The notes beneath the pieces are model-generated. The model was given only the letters and a program-made list of their open reading frames with translations, was not told where the DNA came from and did not search any database. Below, one piece after another: positions 21,794 through 34,200 of a DNA stretch of 64,000 bases (the first letter of the stretch is position 1; every line of letters starts with the position of its first letter). Source of the DNA: Neoscytalidium dimidiatum (Eukaryota; Ascomycota; Dothideomycetes; Botryosphaeriales; Botryosphaeriaceae); NCBI GenBank assembly GCA_037367355.1, contig CM074698.1, positions 3,658,001 through 3,722,000 of the forward strand, written 5' to 3'. The translations under genes were made by a program, and so were the position numbers.

Positions 21794-24366
21794 TTCATGA
21801 AAGCGGACAACACGACACCACACTAACTTGCACCGATGGTCTGATCCTTTGGAGGTGTGCAACTGAGTGGATTTCCGAGGATTACTGGGTTGATTCTATC
21901 CGAAGCATATGATCCGTTCAGACCGTTGGCACTCCCGGCTCTGACTGCCCTCGAGTTTATCAGCTTTTTCTCGCGGCTAATCAGCACCGTGTGCATATGT
22001 TAACACCACTTCATGATGACGGCGGAGAGGAGATTGTTCTTTGTTTTAGGTAGTAGATTCAGATAAGAAACACGGAAATGTTATGATGCACTTCGTTCAT
22101 TACGTTGTTGTCAGTCCGCGATCGGGAGTACTTTCTTTTTTTTTTTTTTCAAGGGATTCGAGATCAGGTAGTGCCTGTACTGGTCCAGCCACGGAAATAT
22201 TGTTGCAGATAAGCTGGTCAGCTGGAGGTACAGGCAGGTACCGCTAGCCCTTTGACACTTGGAATCTATCACGATACTTTGGTCTCTATTTCCAAGCTAA
22301 GTTCCAGATTTCTTCCCGAGAACGAATCTAATCTCGTAGACTGGTATGCTCGATCATGGACGATGCGGCCTTACGGAATGAGGGCAAACAATTTATGGGG
22401 AAAGACTGCCAGTTGAAAAGCGTTTCGCAACCACGCGCAACGGGTTCCATGGAACGTGGTAGATACTTCCGAGCCCACCGTTGACGCAACGAGTCGTGCT
22501 GAGCTTTCAATAGCACTAACCTAGTTTGATCCCAGTCGTCCGCTACACTCGATCGACCGCTAGCCTCATATGGAAATAAAATCGACACAGCGCGAAGCTC
22601 TCTACAAGTCCGGAATCACACCCCAGAGATAATCTTTCATTGGTTCCCTTTTTTTTTTTTTTTTTGCCTCTCATTCACAAGGCTGAGATGATTGCCGCGG
22701 TTTGCGAATTTCTAGGTTGGTTTCGCGTCGGCGAGGATGGAAAGGCGAGACTCGTTTACGCGACGGAAACGGTGGTCCGCCGCGGCCCGACTACTATACT
22801 GATTGCTGGCCGGAAACCAAATTATTACTGAAACCGTAACAATTGATTTTATTGATGGCGAATTGAAAGATCGGATGCTGTTGTTAAGTGAATAAGATCA
22901 TCATCTGTACCCGATGCGCGCTTCATCCTCGGCGCTCCTGCTCCGCGGTTTTCCTCTTCGCGACGACCAGGATGCAAAGCACTATAGCGGCGAACAACAG
23001 GCAATCGTCTGAGTTTGACCGTCCTGCACTGCTTTTCCAATCCAAATTATCAGCCAATCGCTCCATTCCCGTTCATCGAACGCACCCAAAGAGAGGGGAA
23101 TCTCGCCCTCCCTGGAGAAGTTTTTATCCCATCACCCGCCACTTAGTCCACGCAACCACCACGGAGAGCACGCGCAATCCCGCACACCAGCAGCTCCAGA
23201 CAAATGTCAATCACACGGCAAGCCTTGCCCGATCGCCTGGCCCGCCGAAGAGTTGACGCGCGCGCGCGCGCGCCACGCGTCTTGGTCCCGCCTGGCTCGC
23301 AGCAGATATATTAAGCCGGCCACGCCCTGGCCGGAGGAACTTTTCCTTCTTGCTGGCGAACGCACGTGTCCTCGGTGCCGGAGCCGTGAAGGAAGATGGA
23401 GACGAACTTTTTTTTTTTCTTTTTTCCCTGATAACGATTCTCCAAAAAAAAAAAGCCCTTCTCTCATCTCTGTGTGTGTGTGTTTACGCACCCCCTCCCG
23501 GTTGGAGAGGGCGAAACGAAAGAAACGTCGCTCGCCATTAACGGCGTCGCTCCGTCGATCTCCGTCTGCAAACGACCAGCGCAGGAAAAAAAAAAAAAAA
23601 ACAGCTCCCGCCCGTCCGAACCCCCCTCCCGATCTAATATGATGACGGCCCGCACCTTTAATCAACGGCGCAGATAAGCCAACGGGGGAAAGGAAAGAAA
23701 AAAAAGAAAAGAAAAGCCTCGCTCCTGATTGGCCGGGCAATGAAAGCAGAAACACCCCGTTTCTCCTCCCGCAGGGAGCCCCGGAGAGCAAGACCGGCCG
23801 GCAGGGGAATCGTGCCCGACTAGTTTCTCGCATACAACCGCAATCTCTTGTCCTCGTCACGCACCGCGTCTCGACCACTCGTAGCTCTCTCTCTCTCTAT
23901 CTAGATATAGCCCCTTTCGAGTCATGAACCGGGGAGGGGGGGGGTTTCGTCCGGATAACGCCAGCCAGACCCCGCATGCTGTTCGTATCCCTCCAATCCG
24001 AGGGGCGTTCGCGATCCCCTTGAGATACCCGCAGCTATCCGTCAGTTCACACTAGTTCATCTTGGCTCGGCATAGACCAGAGTCGTTATTGCGGAGCGAA
24101 TCACGAGGAAAGAAGAATAGGCACGTAATGTTTAAGACCACGAGTTCTCTCTGTCAGACACTATATTTTTTCCTCTTCCCCACACTCTCTATCGAGAGGC
24201 AAGGAAAAAGCTATAAATACAAAGAAGGCAAAAAAAAATATGTAAAGATGAAGAAGAAGAGAGCAGAGCAATCTCTCAGCTCAGCCAAAAAAGTAAAGAA
24301 GTCTTTTTTCGCCAGTTCAAATCAAGAAAGAGACACATTCCCATTCATCGTATCTCGAACGTAATC
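21794..24366. other. 2.6-kb non-coding interval rich in homopolymer runs
   Basis: Lies between the 3' ends of the M35 and AA9 genes, so no promoter is required here. It holds several T or A runs of 10-18 nt (near 22138, 22649, 23409, 23443, 23586), a CG run and a G run near 23936. Small open frames are low-complexity and unconvincing. Confidence 0.5.
23257..23273. repeat. (CG)n dinucleotide run
   Basis: Alternating CG over 17 nt, a potential Z-DNA former. Confidence 0.8.
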
Positions 24367-25509
24367 TTAGTTGCGCTTGATATCACGGGCGTGGCGGCGG
24401 GTGTTGGAGGAGCTGCCGGAGGTGGGCTTGAAGTAGGTCTCCATGACGTAGGCGAACCACTGGAGGATGTCCTTGACAGTGAAGTCAGAGGGGACGCTGG
24501 TCTCGGGGGTGGCGACGCCGGAAGCGGTGGGGATGGCAGTGGCCTGCACGGACAGGACGCTGCTGGGGACGGCAGCCGTCAGGTCGGCCGCGGCCGGGGT
24601 GGTGGCGGCGGGAGCGGAGGTGGCCGACGAGGTGGTCGAGACGTCAGCAGCGGCGACGGCGGTGGTGGTCGGGGTGGTGGCAGCGGCCGAAGTGGCCTGC
24701 GCAGTGGTGGCGGCCGGGGTGGAGGCGGCGGCCGACGAGGCGACGGCGGTGGCCTGGCCAGAGGAGGCACCAGAGTAGAGGGTCGGGCCGGGGATCACGT
24801 AGGTGGAGAGGGTCTGGTAGATGTTGATGAGGATGCCCGGGTCGTCCTCCTTGTAGAGGGCGGTACCCTTGGTGCCGCCAGAGGTCAGGTCGTCGGAACC
24901 GGAGCCAGTGATCTCGAGGTTGATGCACTGGGGGTAGTTCTGGGCACCGTCCGCGGAACCAGCGCCGTGGAGAGCGATGATCTCGTGGCGGAGGACGTAC
25001 TTGCCAGGAGCGATGCTCGAGGGGATGGTGGTGACCCAGGTGTTGTTGTTGGCGATCAAGTCGGTGGCAGCCCAGGTCTGGCTGTCAACGTCGAGACCAC
25101 CAGCATCAATCTTGACGAACTCAAGAGTCTCCTTGTCGACGGTGGTGCAGTCAGTGCCGCAGTTGGCGAGGTAGGAAATGACGGGACCCTTGTGCGAGTC
25201 GGGCCAGGTGGTCCACTGGAGGTCGATCTTGTCACCGGCAGCAATGGTGGCGTAGGTCTGGGCGTTGGAGGCACCCTTGTGGCAGATGATGTCGGGGTCG
25301 GTGTAGGCAGAGGGGGCGACGAAGCCGTTATCCAGATCCTCGGGGATGGCCCAGCCGATGACGACGGGAGCGGGGGTGGTGTACTGCATGGAGGGGTTGT
25401 AGTTGCGGGTGTAGTTGCCATCGATGACAACGCCGGACACGGTACCGTGGGCAGCGGCGGTGGCGGCGAGGGCGCCGAGAATACCGACGTTCTTGAACAT
25501 GTTGGACAT
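24367..25509 (-). CDS. AA9 lytic polysaccharide monooxygenase (formerly GH61) with Ser/Thr/Ala-rich extension
   Basis: Intronless, 380 aa. The signal peptide ([20 protein letters not shown]) ends just before His21, which after cleavage becomes the N-terminal copper-binding histidine. The second histidine-brace ligand is His106 in [11 protein letters not shown], the axial Tyr is Tyr192 in GAQNYPQC, and the second-sphere His181 (EIIALHGAG) and Gln190 are present, so the active site is complete. Cys pairs (IICHKG, ANCGTDC) fit the fold. These enzymes cut cellulose or hemicellulose oxidatively. After residue 245 there is no CBM1 but a long Ala/Thr/Ser linker (250-340) and a terminal block ([20 protein letters not shown]...) ending in a basic tail. 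Met4 is an alternative start giving a 17-aa signal peptide. A CT-rich tract on the coding strand precedes the start. Confidence 0.94.
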   Translation of the reverse strand: MSNMFKNVGILGALAATAAAHGTVSGVVIDGNYTRNYNPSMQYTTPAPVVIGWAIPEDLDNGFVAPSAYTDPDIICHKGASNAQTYATIAAGDKIDLQWTTWPDSHKGPVISYLANCGTDCTTVDKETLEFVKIDAGGLDVDSQTWAATDLIANNNTWVTTIPSSIAPGKYVLRHEIIALHGAGSADGAQNYPQCINLEITGSGSDDLTSGGTKGTALYKEDDPGILINIYQTLSTYVIPGPTLYSGASSGQATAVASSAAASTPAATTAQATSAAATTPTTTAVAAADVSTTSSATSAPAATTPAAADLTAAVPSSVLSVQATAIPTASGVATPETSVPSDFTVKDILQWFAYVMETYFKPTSGSSSNTRRHARDIKRN

Positions 25510-25752
25510 CTTGAAGAGGGTTGTTTGGGTAAGAGAGAGAGAGAGAGAGGGCGGGTGAAAAGGCTGGCGGTTGGCTGAACGAAGAGATGGACTGCTGTCA
25601 AAGCGATAAAGAAGATCCCAGCTTCACACAGTGAAGAATGATCTTGGAGGAAAGAATGTGTGGTGGTCGGAGACCGTGAAAGAATGGACTTGGACAGAGA
25701 AGGAGTGCCTTGGTGTGGGAAGAAGAGCTGGTGTTGAGGGCAGAGCCTCAGC

Positions 25753-25758
25753 TATATA
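25753..25758 (-). promoter_or_regulatory. Possible TATA box of the AA9 gene
   Basis: TATATA about 245 nt upstream of the AA9 start codon, with a CT-rich leader between. Position is plausible for a fungal core promoter, but no transcript data are available. Confidence 0.3.
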
Positions 25759-26179
25759 CAACGAGCAGCGGGAGCCAGTGGAGGCGGGCATGATAGGCGC
25801 ACGGCCCCGTGGCAGGAGTTGCCATGGACTGCGGAGATGAGGCAGGCGGCTGCATTGCTGCGGCGTTTCACGGCGGATTAGCGAGCGGGTGGTGAGAGCG
25901 GCAGGGCTTGAGGGCGGCGGTGGTGGGCATCGGGACTCGGACTCGGGCTCGACCACGGAGGAATGCTGATTGCGGCAGAGGGCGGTGGATGATGGACGCA
26001 GGCATGCAGACAAGGGGGGCCGCGGTCGCGTTGGCGAGATTGGAGGAGGTGTTTGGATGGAGGCTCGCGCGCAGACCCGACGTTTTGGCAACCGCAGACT
26101 GCTCGCTTCGCATGCCGCTTCGGGGGGCTTCGTGAGTGAGAGGCCTGCGACCGCCCAGTCAGCGCCGCCCGAGGGCCCC

Positions 26180-26180
26180 A

Positions 26181-26211
<31 letters not shown>
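26180..26211. repeat. (CGCA)n microsatellite
   Basis: Nearly eight perfect ACGC/CGCA units, about 670 nt upstream of the AA9 start. Confidence 0.85.
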
Positions 26212-26262
26212 CCTTGATGCTCGCTGACTGCGCAGGCAAAGCACCCCCTCCCCAGCGCCATA

Positions 26263-26302
26263 CACCAGCACCAGCACCAGCACCAGCACCAGCACCAGCA
26301 CC
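26263..26302. repeat. (CACCAG)n hexanucleotide repeat
   Basis: Six to seven units of CACCAG, 50 nt from the CGCA run. Confidence 0.85.
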
Positions 26303-28893
26303 TCGCCGGCTGCGACGGATGGGCGCGCAATGGAGCCGCACCACCACCAAGCTTTCATCGCTGGCTCCCGGCCCCCACAGCGCGCCCGCCCAGGCCCGCG
26401 AGCCGTATTTCCAGACGCCCAGCGCCGCCCCCTTCGCGTGGCAAACATCGTCTGCGCTGCCTGTTGCGTGCGCATAACCGACGGCCCCCCGTCCAGCCAT
26501 GAAACGGCGCCAGAACGTGATCCCCACCGCCGGCCCCCTGCCACCGCCCCGGCAATCAATCTGATGCCTGCCCGCACAAAACATCCATCCAGAACCACCA
26601 ACCCCGTTTCATCCTCTCGCTCGGCCCCAGCCGATTGCGCAGCCTGCTTCCCCATCCTTCGGTTTTTGCTTGCTCCTCACTGGCTTCATCCAAGGCCAAG
26701 CTTCGCCTTGCGGCCTGCCTGACCATTGCTTGCTCCGCTTTCAGCCCTCAAGGTTCGGTAGACGCCGATGCACTCGGTACTTCGCACATGGAGGCTTGCA
26801 CCAGCAACGCCGCCCAGCTAGCCGCGCGACAAGAAACCGAAGCCCGCCCTTCGACGCTGGTCCTGTCACTCTCACCCACCGGCCCGAAGTCTCAAGGGTT
26901 CCCTGCCGCCCTATTCCCGTTGATATCCAAACCGCAGCAACCTGCCTGATGACAGACGCAGGCCGGCCAGTTTTCGCACCAATGGCCGGTGCCAGCCGCT
27001 GGTCCCCAACCATTGCCATGTTGTTCCCCCTTCCCTGTGATTGATCTCTGCAAGCAAATAAACAGAGCACTGTGTACGCTGCAAGAACCCTCTTCCAGTC
27101 TAGCCCATTCGTAATCGTGCCTATAGCGAGTTTCCAATATAGAACGCTCCCACCCATCAGCACGCTGCCGTTTTCTCCGATCCATTTAATTCTCCTTTCG
27201 GCACCCGGCCAACCGCCCTGCCCAATTTGCGGACGAGGACCCGCCAAGGAGAGACATTTTCCTTCTATCGTGACCAGTCTGCATAACCTGCCCCTCGACG
27301 CCATCTACGCCATCCCGCCGGCCCAGCCTTCCCACCGCTCCGTTGCCACTTTTATGCTTCTTTATTGAAGCTTGTTTACAGATGGGGCCGATGCAATCTC
27401 GCGTCTCCCTATTTTTGTCACCGTCATAGATTCGCTCCACCATCGAAGCGAAGGGCGTAAGGAAGAAAAAGGAATGCATCCTTCGAACTGGGTCGGCGCT
27501 AAGAACGGACAGCTTCGGCCTTTTCTGGCCGCGCATCGTCCACCAACCAAACCAAACCCCCCCTTGGCCGTTTGAGGTTGCTCGGACCGTGACACGTCGC
27601 GTCTGTACCGAACCTGGTCGATGCGTTTCCGCTGTGCTCCATCAGCCCTGCCGAGTTTCGCGAAGGGGATGTTCCTGGCGGTGTGTGATGAAGCGGGCAA
27701 ACGGTTGCGGGTAGGGTTTCGGAACGGGGGGAAGAAACGTTCTCGCAGCACCTCCCTGACGGCATGAACGGGACACACGGCTCGTTGGAAAAGCTTGGTA
27801 TCTGGTGTTTGGAAACATGCTTGTCAGCTGCGCGCCACCAAACGGTACGAGTCTGCGTTCAGAATCTTTGCTGTTGAGTCCTCTATGGCAGTATGAAGCT
27901 TCAGGACGGCATCGACACGAACGTCTCGCAACAGCCTCACAGCAGCAAAAGGGGCCTTTACCCGACACTCACCAGACTGCCGTACCGCTTCGACATCCGC
28001 TGTCATAGTCACCACCTCCCGCTTCTCCAGGCCTCTCCCTCCATCCCTCAACCACCACGCCCGCCGTCCACACTACCTCGCCCGCACCCACCACGCCAAG
28101 CCGCACATCCCTCTCCTCGCCAATCGCCCGTTCTCCACGCTCTGCATCGACAATCACTGCACGCCTAACCCCAGAGCGAGCAGAACACAAAAAAAGAACA
28201 CAAACTCACGAACGTTTCAATGCAAGATTGTCCTGCCAAGCCTTCTGGGAAGAGGGGAAGCAAAGAAAATCCTCCCCCCTCCCAAGTTCATCTAGCTGCA
28301 ACGCCGCGCTGATCGCAGTCGATCACCCAGTGCCAGCATCTCCAATGCTGTTGACCAGCAGCTTTTTGCAGGGCGACGGACTCCACAACTGCCAAGAAAG
28401 ACACATTCGCACATCACACACGCGCGCGCGCGCGCCACCGGGGTGATTTGGGGGTGGGGAGGGGCGACAGACACCTGGAATACGAGGAGATCCTAATCAT
28501 AAGAGAAGTTTATAGGTGAGCAAATTTTCTACGAAGCTTCCTTCGTCAAATCACTCCACGCGAGCGCAAGCGCGCCCCCTCCCCGCCAAGAAGCCGCTCA
28601 GGGAGAAGAGAACGAGCGACCGCGGAGGCGGACCCGCACTCCGATTTCGAAGAGATACTTGGATGTGTGTGTGTTTGTGTGTATGTGTGTGTGTTTTCCC
28701 CCTCCGCCACCTAGCGATGCTGTCGTTGATTTCTATCTCTTCGCTGCGTCACATCTCCTTCCTCTTCTCCTCTTCCATCCCTTCCCCCACCTCTTTCCCC
28801 TCTTGGGCACCACACCTGCCTTCCCTGCTGGACGACGAGACAAGAACGTCTCGTGACCAGCCCGCATGACCGCCGACGACACACACGCACCTG

Positions 28894-28912
28894 CACACAC
28901 ACACACACACAC
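28894..28912. repeat. (AC)n microsatellite
   Basis: About nine AC units; GT-rich runs also occur at 28662-28694. Confidence 0.8.
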
Positions 28913-30000
28913 CGCGAAACCGTGCCCACACTCCGCGTCGAGACCGGTCCCGTCGGGCCGGCGGACATTGTTTTTGTTGTTGTTGTTCAACGTTCCCCCC
29001 CCCTCCCTGGCGGCGGAAGAGGGACGGATGGGACTGGCAGCAGTGTGGAGACGCGACGGGGAGCTCGTGAGGTAGGCCTGGAGGCACAGCACGTAGGGCC
29101 GGGGTTAGGAAGGTGGGCGGGTGGGCTAGCTGGTATGCAGCGGACAGCACAGTGAGTGTGTAGCCCGACTTCCGCCTTCAGCCTACGCGCAGCGCGTCGC
29201 TTGCTTTTTCTTTTCTTTTCTTCTTTTTGGGGGGACAATCTGGCTCGTAAGTGCTACGAGCAGTGGAAGGGCGGACGACTTCAGCAGCGCGATGATAGTC
29301 CATCACGTCGCCGGGCCCACGCATGGTAAGAAAGACAGAGCGATCATCACGATTATACCCGGAGCTGCGTGGTGCTGTGGGGTAAGCACTGATGGTTCAC
29401 AACGTCGCCCCAAGGAGAAGAGAACGTTTAGACCGAAACCGATTCGATTGAGTGATGTGGAGAGAGAGAAAAAAGAAAAATTTAGTTACAGAGCAGAACA
29501 CTTCATACAGGAGCACATATCTCTCATCATCATCCTCTTCGTCGCTCCGTGTCCAGAAAAAAAAAGAATACAATACCGACCAATACAATTGGAAACATCG
29601 AGACGAGCACAGGAACACCCGCGCGTATGTAAAACCGAAGGGGGGCTGAAATGCCGATGACATCCAGACGTATATCGCCATATAGCAAAACAGAGACCCG
29701 AAATCTCGTGGTAGAAGAGGAGGTAGAAGAAGAGAGAAAACATGATAAAAAAAAATTCGAGCCTCTAATCATTTCGTCTCTTTCGTCCCTGTCGCTCGTG
29801 ATTGATCAATGAAGCGTGCTCCTCACACACGATGCACCTGTCCATCATCCTATCCAATGTCTCTCTCACACTCACACACTAAAGTCATGTTCGCACGCTA
29901 TGCCATCGGTCTCTCTCAACGCTGGGCCATCCACGGCAGGACGAAGCAGGCGGAGAAGAAAGAAAATGAAATAAAACAAAAGCAACAATGAAATGTGATA

Positions 30001-30021
30001 ATGATGATGATGATGATGATG
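30001..30021. repeat. (ATG)n trinucleotide repeat
   Basis: Seven ATG units in non-coding sequence. Confidence 0.8.
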
Positions 30022-31231
30022 CCCCAAACCTAAACCACTACTCACTGCTACCTAAAGAGGAAAAAGCCCTGGTTTGTCCGAAAAAGACAATTTCGCCCCC
30101 CTCCCTGGCATCTTCCTCCAAAAGAAGATGATGAGTAAGTGTGTGAGCGAAACTTCTCTTCGGAAGGACCAGACCAACCATGCAAGGATGTTATCCTGAA
30201 AAGAATGAGTCAGAGACCAGACAGCTCTATCCCTCGCAAGAGGTGGAAAAGCGTCCTACTCTCGACTGTTCGAAGTAAAAAAGTCCCAGAAAATTAACCA
30301 GAAAAGTCTCTCAGAAAGTACCCAAAGGGAATCACGTAATGCCTGCCATCCGCATCGCCAAATGTTGGGGAAAAACTCAAGATAACAGAAGCCCGGAGAA
30401 CCGCCACATCGCCTCTCGAACTTTAAGTGAAAAGGCCTTAGAGGGTGGGAAAAGCTTGAGGGGAGAAGCTGAAGACTTGTTTATGCAGTTGTCGAAAGGA
30501 GCAAGTATCGTTTGTAATGCAGCAGTGAAAATAGTTCACCGGGGAAAAAAAATGTGTGCAATCGAAGAAGTCGGATGGTGTGCAGGAAAAGAACGCCCAT
30601 GCTATGCAAGGGCTGGACCTCCCGGGATCCACGAAGTAGCAGTATCGAATAAGCTTTTGTCTTCCCCAAGGCGTTTTCCCCCGTATCTGTCTCTGGAGAG
30701 GAGAAACGAGGGAGCCGCAGAATATGCAGATGCCGGGAAAAAGAGGAAGTGCAACCGAGGTTTTTGGTCCTTTTTGGTGGAAGAGCAGTCATAAAAGTCT
30801 TCCCCCGTCTCCAGCTGTTGTACAAAGGCATCCAAAATCCAACGAGAAGTTAGATTAATGAATCGCCTTCAGAAAGCACTTTTGATGATGAAGAGGGTGG
30901 TCGCGAGTCGTAGCAGCAGCCCGGTCCGTAGTCTACAGAACTTTTGCAGAGGAAGGTTGGCCCTCGACGGTTCGTGACGGCTGAGGATGCGTGTTGGGTG
31001 ATGCGATGAACGAATGGATGCTACAGGGCTCGAAGAAACAAGACTCTTGTGCAAAGAGACCGGCTCCAGACCTTTCCGCTTCTTTTTCTTTCCGAACGAG
31101 AAACGCTGTTGTCGAAGCTCGTAGGTCCCCCGGTCGTCGTCGTCAATCCGTCGTGAAGTCATGAAGTCATGAGAAAAGAAATGAATACCACGCAAGCATG
31201 AAGGTGACAAGAGTACTCAGACGGGCAATAT

Positions 31232-34200
31232 CTAGAAGAAGTTGCCGTTAGGGTGGTTGCTCGGTCCACCCGGGCCACCATGTCCGCGGTAGGGCGGGAA
31301 GCTTCCGCCGTTCATGCCACCACCATTGAGATTGGCGCCGTTCATGTTAGCACCGTTCACATTGGTGCCGTTCTGGCTGGAGCTGTTCAGGTTCGGCTGC
31401 TGCACGCTCGCCTGAATGTTGTTGGGAATCTGAGGATTTGACATGCGGTGCGGCTGTGGAGACGCCAGATTAGGACCGTAGCCGTTGGACGCGTTGCTGT
31501 AGGGGCTCTGTTGCGGAGTAGCACCTATCTGACCAGGGAAAGTAATCTGGCCAGGACCAGCAGAGGCAATTGGCGTAATCTGACCGCTGGAGTTGGTGCT
31601 CATGCGACCATCAAAGTCCTGGATCTTGCTCATGATACGACGGCCGTAAGGAGTGGTGCGGATAGAGTTGAGCATAGGGCGGATAGCCTCAACCAGGCGG
31701 ATCTTGGTGGGAGCATCGGCGTAATCCAGGGAAGTCTGGACAACGTAGTTGGCGTATGAGTCACGAATCAGCTTCTCAAGCTCACCCGGGATCAAGAGCT
31801 CTTCAATCAAGGCGCGCTTAGTGTCGGCGTTGGAAACGCGGATGCACTTTTCCACAACGTTGGAGCTGAACTTCTGCCTGGACAGCATGGGCACGCTACC
31901 GCGGAAGGCCTGGCACATAGGAATGGTGAACTGCTCTTCCTGAAGATCGAGAATGTATTGAACAACGTAATTGCCGAACGGATCCTGGACGAGGGAGAAG
32001 GCGTTCGCTGTGATAGCGCCAATCAGAGCGATCCTTTGCTCGCCAGACGCGTGGTCAATGCAGCGCTGAAGCACACAGCAGCCATGGCGATGGGTACCAA
32101 CAACAACGCAGGAAGTGCCAACAGCCTCGAAGATGAACTGAGAGTCCTTTGAACCGAGATGGTTCAGGCACTTCTGGATAACATGGTTGCCATTCAAGTC
32201 CTGGATGAGCGTAACAACATTGCTACGGAGCGCCTCGATGATGATGTTGATCTGCTCGGCAGTCGAGACGTACTCAATCATCTTCTGGAGGGCCCTGGTA
32301 CCGTGCTGGTTCAGAGCGATCCTGACCATAGCAGGTGCCGCCTGGCCAACGAGAACAGTGCGCTGCTCATCGTTGCAGAACTCGTACATCTTCTGACAGA
32401 GATAGTTGGCAAATGGATCCTGCATAAGATCGATGACGTGATCCTTAGTGGCTTCGAATATCTTCCTGACGATGTCCAAGTTGCGGCCCTCGATCTGCTT
32501 CTGGAGGTAGCGGCAACCGTGCTGGTCCTTGCACAACTCAACGATATCGTGGGGCATAAGCGAGTCAAAGTTGTAGTTCGTTGTAGTGCGCATGTGCTCC
32601 TCCTGCGACTGCATGCGACGCTGCTGGATGACACGAGCCTGGCTGTCTGGGAAGCGCGGCTGTGGCTGGGGCTGGGGCATGTACGGCTGCTGGTAAGTCT
32701 GACCATATGCGTTGAACGGCGGGTACACGGATGGCATCTGATTGAAAGGAGCTTGGCCGTTCAGGCTCAAGCCCTGCATACCCATATTGATCATGGACAC
32801 ACCGTAACCACCGTAGTAAGGAGCAGTCGGGTTGCCGTACATCGAAGGGCTAGTAATGCTAGTGCCGTTGGAAGATGCAATAGTGGACGCAGGAGGTGAG
32901 GACACCCCAGCCGTGGAAGGAACGCCGCTCGAGGCGACCTCAGTGGTGCCGTTGTTGAGGGCGGGTCCAAAAGGCACAGCATTGGCCTGCAGAGCAGATC
33001 CCATGGAGCGGAAGGCGGCAGTGCCCTTGGGCTCATCAAGCCTGTTGTCACCACCAGAAAGCTCGCGGCTGTGACGGTTAACCACATTCATAGGAATGCG
33101 ACCCATGCTAGCGTTATGGTTGTGCAGGTGCTGCTCAGCATGTGAGTTGACGCCAGTGTTTCCGCCGGTGGAAGCACCGTTGAGGCCGTTAGTGCTCTTC
33201 ATGGTCGGAATGTCGTTGGTCGAGTAGGAAGACTGGAGCTTGGGCATGCCGTTGGTCGAGCCGTTGGGAGGAGTCGAGAGTAGGCCGGGACGCTTGGAGT
33301 CGCCGTATGGGCTAAACCTCACCTCCATTGAGTGGCGGTTGCTCATAGTAGCGCGCCTAGGAGTCTCAGTGCCGTTTGCACCCGAGCCGTCAAGACCGAA
33401 GTCGTCAGACTTGTGCAAGTTGTTCACCGGAAGGCTGTGCTGAGCGTGGCGGTGACGGCTAGTCGTTGGCCAACCGTTCGACTGCGGGTCGGGCGAGTGC
33501 GACGACACGGATGCAAGATCCAGAGCGGCGGAAGCAGCGGAAAGCTGCATGGCGCCCTCACCGTCGCGGCGAACCAAGATCGGAAACTTGTCGTCCGTTG
33601 CGTTCATCTGCAAATAGCTCTTGACATCAGGAGAAGCAGCTGGGTTCCTCGGCTTCTCGTCGTCGTCGCCGAAAAGGAATTGAGTGGTGTCGATGTGACC
33701 AAGGACCGAGGTGAGGTCAGGAAGTTCGGTGGTGGGACGGTTGCGAAGGTCGAGGCTGGTGACAGGGACGGAGTTCCTGTTGAGGCTACGAGATGGTCAG
33801 CTTCAGTTCGGTCGTGTTCTGACGCGCTTGACGCGCCGGAATGCGATCTGACGTATAAGACGTAGTGACATGCAAGGGCTCGCTAAGATCCGATCTTTTG
33901 GGCCCTTATGCACGGTGAAGGGAGACGAGACAAGAATCGCGAAACCAGCAGGGTGAAATTGCCAAGTGGAAGGCGCTGCTGGTCAAACGGTGTTGCTCTG
34001 GGGGTGACACAAAATGCAAGTGAGAAAGGGAGAGGACTTACGCAGCAGCACCCGAACGAGGGTTCATGTTGGCAATGTCGAACTCGTGGCCATCCTCGTC
34101 CTCGTCAGAACCACGGCGAGAACCGGGCATAGACTTGGAAGGCATGTGTGAGACGCCGTGAGTGAAGTTCTGTCCAGGTGAAGCGATCTGAGAGCCCGAG

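Larger units (their letters stand above)
25510..31231. other. 5.7-kb region without a convincing gene
   Basis: Flanked by the 5' end of the AA9 gene and the 3' end of the Puf gene. The left part must hold the AA9 promoter and the right part the Puf 3' UTR. Between them the sequence is CT/GA-skewed and full of microsatellites (CGCA, CACCAG, AC, ATG units). Open frames over 100 codons exist (for example plus-strand 30339-30794, 151 codons) but show no domain, signal peptide or family resemblance, and their compositions look like translated low-complexity DNA. Non-coding transcripts are possible. Confidence 0.5.

Noticed and set aside
30339..30794. 151-codon plus-strand open frame
   Set aside because: No domain, signal or family resemblance, and it lies in a repeat-rich non-coding stretch.
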